A DNA stretch of 6,100 nt from an uncultured Butyrivibrio sp. (GTDB lineage Bacteria; Bacillota; Clostridia; Lachnospirales; Lachnospiraceae). Within the stretch, counting starts at the first letter, position 1. Each line of letters starts with the position of its first letter. This document shows positions 1-5,481 of the stretch, piece by piece. The stretch is taken from contig CAJTON010000045.1 of the NCBI GenBank assembly GCA_910577605.1, positions 5,365 to 11,464 of the forward strand. Reading direction: 5' to 3'. Made by a program: the position numbers and the translations under genes. The notes beneath the pieces were generated by a model. The model worked only from the letters and a program-made list of their open reading frames with translations. It had not been told where the DNA came from and did not search any database.

Positions 1-53
1 AAATATCATATAAAATAAAACGTTATTGATACATTACAAGTTGGAGGTATGCT

Positions 54-1439
54 ATGAAAAAACGACACAAAATTATAGGTTTTGCGATAATGTTTTTAGT
101 AATATGTTCAGTATGCTCTGTGTATACCGAGAAAGCGGAAGCTAAAAGCTCCTTGTCGTCGGGAAGCTACTATTTTAACAACAGTGATACAGGGCATTTC
201 CTTGGCAGGACTTCAGCCGTCGGATCCGCTGCGGTAACATCAATGAACGGAATACTGTCCTCGATCGGCGCTAGGATTGCGTGGACGGTAACTATGAAGG
301 ATGATACTTATTGCACGCTGAGCGGAAGCGGAGATTCAGGTTTTTATCTGTGCTGCTCTTCTTCGGGAAATATTAGTTATATAAAAAAGTCTGCGCCGGA
401 CGATTCATGTCTATGGAATATTTTGATGACAGACAAGGGAATCACTATCAGGAATAAGGCGACAAACAGATATTTATATCAGTCAGGGGTAGATATAAAA
501 GCTTCTACGGTATTATATGCTAAATCATATTGGCGAACCGTGCAGACATCAAGCTATAAAGTGACCTCTGATTCATATTATCAGGAATTGACAGGATTAT
601 CAGTATCGAATATAACGGCAAAATATGGAGATAAACGGCAGATAACCATATCTAAAAAGCCGACAACAGGAAGAATATTATGGACGTCTCCGACAGATTT
701 TTCATATAAGTCAAAGGAGGAGAGTGTAGCGACAGTAAGCTCCTCAGGCGTGATAACCTGTGTGTCGCCCGGACAGACTATTATTACCGTTACGCACAAG
801 CCGACTGCCAAAACAACTAGTTTTACTGTGACAGTATGGTCGGATTCTGCGTTGTTGGGAACCAAAAATGACGGGCATGACCACTATTCGTCGCTTCAGA
901 TGGCGAAGAGCTATATGGGGACATATGCCGGACTTACAAGTAATTATTACAGCTATTCAAGCGCACATGCAAAAGATGAAGTGCTTGGAATGCTTCAGTA
1001 TTCACGACTTTTTATTTCAAGGACGCACGGCAGTTATGTTTCAGGTACAGGAGGATACAGTGGAATTGAGATAAATTCGACGAACAAAAATTACCTTTCA
1101 ATGAGTGATTTATATAATTTTTCGTCATCAAAGATAGTATCCAGTCTGAAATATAAATCCAATATAGTAACGTTTGTCGGCTGTGAAACAGCGGCAGGAT
1201 CGACCTCGATTGCCGCTGCGGCGAATAAGGCAGGCGCGAATGCAAGTGTTGGCTTTACCAAATCAATAGAGTGCTCTTATGCTAACAAATGGACTTGTTC
1301 ATATGTATATAATATATCAAATTACAAAACCGTTTCTGATTCCTGCTATAATGCTTTGCACGATGGCAATTATCTATTGTATAAAATAGCAAAACTGGAC
1401 AGTTACAAGATATTCGGAAACGGAAGCATGAATTTATGA
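54..1439 (+). CDS. Secreted protein: beta-trefoil-like, BIG2 and caspase-like (clan CD) modules
   Basis: Predicted secreted cysteine peptidase-like protein of 461 residues. Residues 1-30 form a signal peptide: basic KKRHK start, hydrophobic stretch 7-24, and an A-E-A cleavage site before K31. Residues about 35-165 look like a three-fold repeat with a Trp in each unit (W77, W121, W160), which fits a ricin-type beta-trefoil, a fold often used for sugar binding. Residues about 177-262 fit a BIG2 Ig-like domain (the SVATVSSSGVITCVSPG pattern). Residues about 315-440 resemble the caspase-like fold: hydrophobic strand plus H325-G326 (LFISRTHGS), strand plus G376-C377 (IVTFVGCETA), then a Gly-Ala segment (KAGANASVGF) and a terminal helix, as in CHAT and C25 peptidases. 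No LPXTG anchor or transmembrane tail is visible. GGAGG at 43-47, 6 nt upstream, supports the start. It is the first gene of a likely three-gene operon. Module assignments are inferred from motifs; proteolytic activity is not shown. Confidence 0.85.
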   Translation: MKKRHKIIGFAIMFLVICSVCSVYTEKAEAKSSLSSGSYYFNNSDTGHFLGRTSAVGSAAVTSMNGILSSIGARIAWTVTMKDDTYCTLSGSGDSGFYLCCSSSGNISYIKKSAPDDSCLWNILMTDKGITIRNKATNRYLYQSGVDIKASTVLYAKSYWRTVQTSSYKVTSDSYYQELTGLSVSNITAKYGDKRQITISKKPTTGRILWTSPTDFSYKSKEESVATVSSSGVITCVSPGQTIITVTHKPTAKTTSFTVTVWSDSALLGTKNDGHDHYSSLQMAKSYMGTYAGLTSNYYSYSSAHAKDEVLGMLQYSRLFISRTHGSYVSGTGGYSGIEINSTNKNYLSMSDLYNFSSSKIVSSLKYKSNIVTFVGCETAAGSTSIAAAANKAGANASVGFTKSIECSYANKWTCSYVYNISNYKTVSDSCYNALHDGNYLLYKIAKLDSYKIFGNGSMNL

Positions 1440-1457
1440 TAATGGGAGGAAATTAGT

Positions 1458-2390
1458 ATGAGGAGATTTAGAAATATAAACATTTGCTTGATATTGGCAG
1501 TAACGGTATTATTAACAGGCTGCGCCGGAGGCGGCAAAAAAGAGTTAAAGCTTGAAGTAAAAGAGGTGCAGTTGCTGACTACTGATGAAAACAAGATTTT
1601 TGATACGGATAAATTATATGAGCACGATGAATATCGGCAGTATGAGCGGGAGAATATGGAGTCCGCTCAGGAGATAAAGGTAGACGGCGAAATTTTTAAG
1701 ACAGAGTATAAATATTCCTCGTCAGATCCGTTTGAAAACTATGATATTGATACATATGAGGACGCAGAAGGTGGAATCACAGTTCAGCTTAGGCAGGATA
1801 ACGGGCAAATTGTCGGGTACAGAAATGCCGGTTCGGGCTGCGGATTGGAAAACACTAATTTTTCGTCGGAAGAAGAATTGTTGAAATCGGTGGAGGGATA
1901 TGTCAGTGAAAAGATAAATGTGGGAGTGTTTACACCGATTGTAAACACTCAGGTTGTTTCAAAAGAGGGCGGGGAAATAACAAGCAGAAGTGAAGATGGA
2001 TTTTATCTGCCGCAGTCGAATGAAGAGGCGTATTATACGGTATCTTATACATACATGGTAGGCGATATAAAAACTATGGAAATATTTGAGTTAAACATAG
2101 TTGACAACAGTGTTGAAAGTTATTTTTATTCTATGCCGGAGGCGTTTTCAAAGAGTAATAATGATTTTGAAGTATCGGAGGAAAGTGCGAAAAAAAGCGT
2201 GGAAAAATTCATTGTTGACAGTATAAGCGAAGACTGCTCAAATGTCAGTTTTGATGTAGTAGATACTTTTTTAACAATTGATGAAAAAGGAGATTATATT
2301 CTTATTACAATAGTAAGTATGGAATATGATTATTGCGGAACCTCTGATGAAGGTATGGAGATGATGATTGTAAAATTAGAGGATGAGTAG
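1458..2390 (+). CDS. Acidic membrane lipoprotein of unknown function
   Basis: Encodes a 310-residue lipoprotein precursor. The signal peptide has a basic MRRFR start, a hydrophobic core at residues 9-19, and a lipobox L19-T20-G21-C22, so C22 should be lipidated and the mature protein held on the outer face of the cytoplasmic membrane. The mature part is very rich in Asp and Glu. Two segments, about 107-153 and about 205-256, share a layout of beta-strand, a turn (DNGQIVGY; VDNSVESY), a Ser/Glu-rich start (FSSEEE; VSEESA) and an amphipathic helix. This resembles PepSY/YcdB-type repeats, though the similarity is weak. GGAGG at 1445-1449 lies 8 nt before the ATG. The gene starts 18 nt after the secreted caspase-like gene and so is probably co-transcribed with it. 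No catalytic motif is recognised. A role as a partner, receptor or inhibitor of the neighbouring secreted protein is only a guess. Confidence 0.85.
   Translation: MRRFRNINICLILAVTVLLTGCAGGGKKELKLEVKEVQLLTTDENKIFDTDKLYEHDEYRQYERENMESAQEIKVDGEIFKTEYKYSSSDPFENYDIDTYEDAEGGITVQLRQDNGQIVGYRNAGSGCGLENTNFSSEEELLKSVEGYVSEKINVGVFTPIVNTQVVSKEGGEITSRSEDGFYLPQSNEEAYYTVSYTYMVGDIKTMEIFELNIVDNSVESYFYSMPEAFSKSNNDFEVSEESAKKSVEKFIVDSISEDCSNVSFDVVDTFLTIDEKGDYILITIVSMEYDYCGTSDEGMEMMIVKLEDE
1924..1950. repeat. Perfect 11-bp inverted repeat inside the lipoprotein gene
   Basis: GAGTGTTTACA (1924-1934) and its exact reverse complement TGTAAACACTC (1940-1950) are separated by the 5-nt spacer CCGAT. It lies within codons for the segment VGVFTPIVNTQ of the lipoprotein. 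It could be an mRNA hairpin or a dyad operator for a dimeric regulator. No T-run follows it, so it is not an intrinsic terminator. It may also be chance. Confidence 0.7.
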
Positions 2391-2410
2391 TACATACGGG
2401 AGGGGTTATA

Positions 2411-3160
2411 ATGCGCGGAATCAAATATGCGGCAGCAGCCCTGCTGATGCTTTTTACAGGCTTCTGTCTATGTGTGGCTGACAGTATTACGTGGAAGCCG
2501 CCGAGGTATTACGGATTTTCTGTTTCATTCAGACATGGCAGATACGGAGGGTACGACGAGGAGATCCTTGAGGAGAGACGAGGAGAGCCGCTTGAGGACG
2601 CGTTGGACTATATGTCTGCGCGATATAGAAATAATTACTGCGACTGCATGGACATTACGATGATGGACTTCGCCAAGGTGTACAGGGATATTGAATGCAG
2701 GGACTATTCGTCAATAATAGTGCTTACGGATACAGGCACTTATATACGGGCGCGTTTTGGCAATATGCTTGAATACGGAGAGGATCAGGACACAGATTTT
2801 CAGGCGGTAAGGGATATATTTTTGCTGGATGATAAAGAACTGGAGAAGGTCAAGGTGCATGACATATACGACGGAGACTGGCGGATGTACGACAGCTTTA
2901 TATTGGAGAATGAGAGGGCGAAGCGCTTCGACGAACTGCTGAGGATAAAATATCCGAGAGTGAAGGGACCTGCACATGAAGGCTTTTCATCGGATTTCAT
3001 GTTTAAAATAACCCTGTTTTATTCATCGGGAGAACGGCATATCATAGGTATAGACCGGTCAGAGCGCTGCTTATATGCGTATGACGCTTGGTATGGGCTT
3101 ACCGAGGTGCAGTATTATGACCTGATCGATGCGCTGGGACTTGATAAAAGATGGTTTTAG
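2411..3160 (+). CDS. Exported or membrane-anchored protein of unknown function
   Basis: I do not recognise this 249-residue protein. Residues 1-23 are a signal peptide or single membrane anchor (MRGIKY, then a hydrophobic run at 7-22), with possible cleavage after A23 (C-V-A then D). There is no lipobox. The rest is soluble in character, mixed alpha/beta and rich in Asp, Glu, Arg and Tyr. Cysteines at 78, 80, 97 and 220 could form disulfides outside the cell. The C-terminal segment, about 197-245, reads as two beta-strands (FKITLFYSSGE; HIIGIDRSERCLYAYD) followed by a helix. The start is supported by a strong GGGAGGGG site at 2398-2405, 5 nt upstream. It begins 20 nt after the lipoprotein gene and is the last gene before a strong terminator, so it is likely the distal member of the same operon. 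It appears more GC-rich than the two genes before it. Confidence 0.75.
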   Translation: MRGIKYAAAALLMLFTGFCLCVADSITWKPPRYYGFSVSFRHGRYGGYDEEILEERRGEPLEDALDYMSARYRNNYCDCMDITMMDFAKVYRDIECRDYSSIIVLTDTGTYIRARFGNMLEYGEDQDTDFQAVRDIFLLDDKELEKVKVHDIYDGDWRMYDSFILENERAKRFDELLRIKYPRVKGPAHEGFSSDFMFKITLFYSSGERHIIGIDRSERCLYAYDAWYGLTEVQYYDLIDALGLDKRWF

Positions 3161-3204
3161 AGTATAAAAAGTATGCGCCGATATATTTCGGAAAAAATAA
3201 ACCG

Positions 3205-3258
3205 AATAAACAGGCGGCGGCTTTCGGATCGAATCTGACACCGAAAGCCGCCGCTTTT
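3205..3258. terminator. Bidirectional rho-independent terminator
   Basis: A perfect 14-bp GC-rich stem pairs 3214-3227 with 3241-3254 (GCGGCGGCTTTCGG and its reverse complement), with a 13-nt loop at 3228-3240. On the + strand it is followed by TTTT (3255-3258). On the - strand the far side is the complement of A-rich 3191-3210, which gives runs of T. It lies between the stop of the + strand exported-protein gene (3160) and the stop of the - strand DAHP synthase gene (3275), so it can end both converging transcripts. Confidence 0.88.
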
Positions 3259-3274
3259 GAAATCTGTAATTTTG

Positions 3275-4303
3275 TCAGCATTCCTCGGCAATCGTATAAA
3301 GAAGCCTTTCGGAATCCTCCCAGCCGAGACAGGGATCGGTTATTGATTTGCCGTAGATATGCTCGCCGATCTTCTGACAGCCGGGTTCGATATAGCTTTC
3401 GACCATAACGCCCTTTACAAGGCGGTGTATATCGGGGTTGAGTCTGCGGCTGTGAAGCACGTCCTGAACGATGCGGATCTGTTCCATGTACTGCTTGTTG
3501 GAATTGCTGTGGTTGGCGTCCACGACGGTCGCCGGATAGGGCAGGTCGTGTTCCGCGTAAAGCTTGTTGAGAAGAAGAAGGTCCTCGTAGTGGTAATTGG
3601 GTATGCACTGTCCTTTTTTGTTGACGGAGCCGCGCAAAACAGTATGCGTGAGCTGGTTGCCCGTCGTCTCGACCTCGTAGCCCCTGTATATGAAATGATG
3701 AGGATGCGATGCGGCGTGAACGGAATTGAGCATTACCTCATAGCCTCCGCCCGTGGGGTTCTTCATGCCTACCGGAACGTCCATGCAGCTGGCGGTAAGG
3801 CGGTGCTGCTGGTCCTCGACGGAACGCGCGCCTATCGCGACATAGGAGAGCGTGTCGTCGCAGTACATCCAGTTTTCGGGGTAAAGCATCTCGTCTGCGG
3901 GGAAAAATCCGGTCTCCCTGATAACGTCAAGATGAAGCTTGCGGATAGCCTTTATCCCCGCCACCATGTCCGGCTTTTTTTCGGGGTCGGGCTGATGCAG
4001 CATACCCTTGTAGCCGTCGCCCGTCGTGCGGGGCTTGTTTGTGTATACGCGCGGTATTATAAGCACCCTGTCCTTTATTTTTTCCTGAACCCTCGCGAGC
4101 CTTATGACGTAGTCAAGGACCGCGTCCTCGTTATCCGCCGAACACGGACCGATAACGGCGAGGAATTTGTCCGAATTGCCGGTAAAAATATCCCGTACTT
4201 CGCTGTCAAAGCGCTTTTTGAGCGCCGCGCTTTTGTCGTCAAGCGGAAATTCCGCCTTTATTTCTCCCGGAGAGGGAAGCTGTCTGATCAATTCAATACT
4301 CAT
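3275..4303 (-). CDS. 3-deoxy-7-phosphoheptulonate (DAHP) synthase, class I AroF/G/H type
   Basis: Cytoplasmic enzyme that condenses phosphoenolpyruvate with erythrose 4-phosphate to DAHP, the entry step of the shikimate pathway. The 342-residue length matches the class I AroF/AroG/AroH family (about 350). The four metal ligands known from E. coli AroG are all present: C54 (IGPCS), H265 (DANHSN), E302 (MVESY) and D323 (SITDPC). The phosphate and PEP-binding basic residues are also visible: R85, K90 and R92 (PRVYTNKPRTT), R160 (AIGAR), K181 (GMKN) and R224 (LRG). The start is supported by AGGAGGA on the - strand (4308-4314), 4 nt upstream of the ATG. The protein is complete, and a terminator follows the stop. 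It is transcribed alone and divergently from nrdR-yqeG-aroE. The residues matching the Phe-effector pocket of AroG differ, so its feedback control is uncertain; hence no aroF/G/H symbol is given. Confidence 0.96.
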   Translation of the reverse strand: MSIELIRQLPSPGEIKAEFPLDDKSAALKKRFDSEVRDIFTGNSDKFLAVIGPCSADNEDAVLDYVIRLARVQEKIKDRVLIIPRVYTNKPRTTGDGYKGMLHQPDPEKKPDMVAGIKAIRKLHLDVIRETGFFPADEMLYPENWMYCDDTLSYVAIGARSVEDQQHRLTASCMDVPVGMKNPTGGGYEVMLNSVHAASHPHHFIYRGYEVETTGNQLTHTVLRGSVNKKGQCIPNYHYEDLLLLNKLYAEHDLPYPATVVDANHSNSNKQYMEQIRIVQDVLHSRRLNPDIHRLVKGVMVESYIEPGCQKIGEHIYGKSITDPCLGWEDSERLLYTIAEEC

Positions 4304-4347
4304 TTTATCCTCCTGTGGACGGCGTGAAAGCTGTCCGTAACACTATA

Positions 4348-4375
4348 AGTATATCAGAAAAAAATAAATCCGCAA
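4348..4375 (-). promoter_or_regulatory. Likely sigma-A promoter of the DAHP synthase gene
   Basis: On the - strand, TTGCGG (4370-4375) and TATACT (4348-4353) are separated by 16 bp. A TG one base before the -10 hexamer makes it an extended -10, and the spacer holds a run of T. The site is about 45 bp upstream of the start codon, in the only space available before this gene. It is motif-based and untested. Confidence 0.55.
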
Positions 4376-4400
4376 GTTAAATGAAGACAGTATTTATTGT

Positions 4401-4429
4401 TTGCTTTATCATGCAAAACGTGGTAGTAT
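4401..4429 (+). promoter_or_regulatory. Likely sigma-A promoter of the nrdR-yqeG-aroE operon
   Basis: TTGCTT (4401-4406) and TAGTAT (4424-4429) are separated by 17 bp, with TG at 4421-4422 giving an extended -10. Transcription would start near 4436 and leave a leader of about 70 nt before nrdR, which contains a perfect dyad. An alternative -10, TATTAT at 4427-4432, has a poorer spacing of 20 bp. Confidence 0.55.
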
Positions 4430-4445
4430 TATTTTGAATATTTAT

Positions 4446-4475
4446 GCGCAGACAGAATAATTTTCCGGTCTGCGC
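4446..4475 (+). promoter_or_regulatory. 8-bp dyad in the nrdR leader (hairpin or operator)
   Basis: GCGCAGAC (4446-4453) and its exact reverse complement GTCTGCGC (4468-4475) are separated by 14 nt. The dyad starts about 10 nt after the predicted transcription start and ends 16 nt before the GGGAGG site of nrdR (4492-4497), so it does not cover that site. No U-run follows, so it is not a terminator by itself. It could be an operator, an mRNA-stabilising 5' hairpin or chance. It does not match the NrdR box. Confidence 0.45.
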
Positions 4476-4505
4476 GGGGAAATATAATTTTGGGAGGAAC
4501 GGCGG

Positions 4506-4955
4506 ATGAGATGCCCATATTGCGGTGAGGAAAACACAAAGGTAATAGATTCAAGACCTGCGGAGGACAGTAACTCCATAAGGCGCAGGCGCCAGTGCGA
4601 CGAATGCGGCAAAAGGTTCACGACGTATGAGAAGGTTGAAACAGTACCGCTCATAGTTATAAAGAAGGACAACAACAGAGAACCGTATGACCGCAGCAAG
4701 ATACAGGGCGGAATAATACGTTCCTGCTATAAGCGCCCGGTGTCGGAGAACAAGATAACCGAGATCGTGGACGCGGTCGAGACAGCTATATTTAATATGG
4801 ATGAGAAGGAAATACCGACTACGATGATAGGGGATATGGTTATGGACAAGCTAAAGGACGTGGATGCGGTGGCTTATGTCCGTTTTGCCTCCGTGTACAG
4901 GGAGTTCAAGGACGTAAATACGTTTATGGTCGAGCTTAAAAAAATCCTTGAGTAG
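4506..4955 (+). CDS. nrdR: Transcriptional repressor NrdR (ribonucleotide reductase regulator)
   Basis: Zinc- and nucleotide-binding repressor that senses ATP/dATP and represses ribonucleotide reductase genes by binding paired NrdR boxes. At 149 residues it is the usual length. The N-terminal zinc ribbon has C3, C6, C31 and C34 (RCPYCG and QCDECGKRF), with the basic patch RRRRQC that contacts DNA. The ATP-cone spans about 49-139, with the conserved REPYDRSKIQGGI, KRPVS and AYVRFASVYREF segments. GGGAGG at 4492-4497 lies 8 nt upstream of the ATG. It heads a tightly packed group with yqeG and aroE. No complete NrdR box is seen at its own promoter, so autoregulation is not supported by the sequence, and its ribonucleotide reductase targets must lie outside this window. 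Confidence 0.98.
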   Translation: MRCPYCGEENTKVIDSRPAEDSNSIRRRRQCDECGKRFTTYEKVETVPLIVIKKDNNREPYDRSKIQGGIIRSCYKRPVSENKITEIVDAVETAIFNMDEKEIPTTMIGDMVMDKLKDVDAVAYVRFASVYREFKDVNTFMVELKKILE

Positions 4956-4965
4956 AGGGACGGAT

Positions 4966-5481
4966 ATGTTCAAGAAATTTTATCCGGCTGATTATCTTGA
5001 ATCGGCTTATGAAGTGAATTATGAGGTCCTTTACCAAAAGGGAGTAAGGGGTCTGATTTTTGATATTGACAATACGCTTGTGGAGCACGGGGCGCCGGCG
5101 ACCGACAGAGCTAAGGAGCTTTTTTTGCGGCTGAAAGAAACGGGCTTTGCCACCTGTCTTATTTCCAACAATAAGGAGCCGAGAGTCGCGCCCTTTGCGC
5201 GCGAGGTCGGGGCGGATCATTATGTCTGCGACGCGCACAAGCCTTCAAGGACAAATTACAGACGCGCCATGGAACTTATGGGTACGGACATATCGAACAC
5301 TTATTTTATCGGGGACCAGCTTTTCACGGACGTTTACGGCGCGAACCGCGCAGGTATCCCCTCGATACTTGTGCGTCCGATTCACCCGAAAGAGGAATTT
5401 CAGATAGTGCTTAAACGCAAGCTTGAGAAGATAGTTCTTTTTTTCTATAAAAAGAAAAGGATGAGGGATAATGGACGCTAA
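4966..5481 (+). CDS. yqeG: YqeG family HAD IIIA-type phosphatase
   Basis: HAD-superfamily hydrolase of the YqeG family; the physiological substrate is not established. From ATG 4966 it has 171 residues, close to B. subtilis YqeG, and begins MFKKFYPADY like family members. HAD motifs are complete: motif I FDIDNT with nucleophile D33 and acid/base D35; motif II LISNN with S67; the motif III Lys at K92 (HKPS); and motif IV GDQLFTD with D117 and D122. A TTG codon at 4948 in the same frame would add six residues, but ATG 4966 is preferred. It has AGAGGGA (4954-4960) 5 nt upstream, and the TTG product would overlap nrdR and add no family-like sequence. This ribosome binding site overlaps the nrdR stop, suggesting coupled translation. 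The C-terminus is Lys/Arg-rich after a short hydrophobic IVLFFY. It overlaps aroE by 11 nt. Confidence 0.93.
   Translation: MFKKFYPADYLESAYEVNYEVLYQKGVRGLIFDIDNTLVEHGAPATDRAKELFLRLKETGFATCLISNNKEPRVAPFAREVGADHYVCDAHKPSRTNYRRAMELMGTDISNTYFIGDQLFTDVYGANRAGIPSILVRPIHPKEEFQIVLKRKLEKIVLFFYKKKRMRDNGR

Noticed and set aside
1..53. Promoter for the first gene (TAAAAT at 11-16 as a possible -10)
   Set aside because: The matching -35 would lie outside the window, so the call cannot be supported; only the GGAGG ribosome binding site at 43-47 is clear.
3099..3608. Second - strand open frame overlapping the DAHP synthase 3' end and the terminator
   Set aside because: It reads through the terminator hairpin and the end of the DAHP synthase gene in another frame; its Arg/Pro/Gln-rich product looks like a shadow translation.
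3359..4327. Long + strand open frame of 322 codons opposite the DAHP synthase gene
   Set aside because: It is an exact antisense shadow of a well-conserved enzyme gene, has no convincing ribosome binding site and shows no recognisable protein family.
4340..4355. ACACTATA next to AGTATATC in the DAHP synthase promoter, like half of an NrdR box
   Set aside because: Only the left half fits the NrdR consensus. The right half does not mirror it, and no second box lies one or two helical turns away. It is better explained as the -10 region of the DAHP synthase promoter.
4948..4965. TTG start for yqeG, six codons upstream
   Set aside because: It would lie inside the end of nrdR, with a poorer ribosome binding site than ATG 4966, which has AGAGGGA at the right distance and gives the family-typical N-terminus.
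5435..5456. Inverted repeat TTCTTTTT-N6-AAAAAGAA near the end of yqeG
   Set aside because: It is an all-weak A/T-rich stem arising from Phe and Lys codons inside yqeG, with aroE translation starting just after; it would not act as a terminator.
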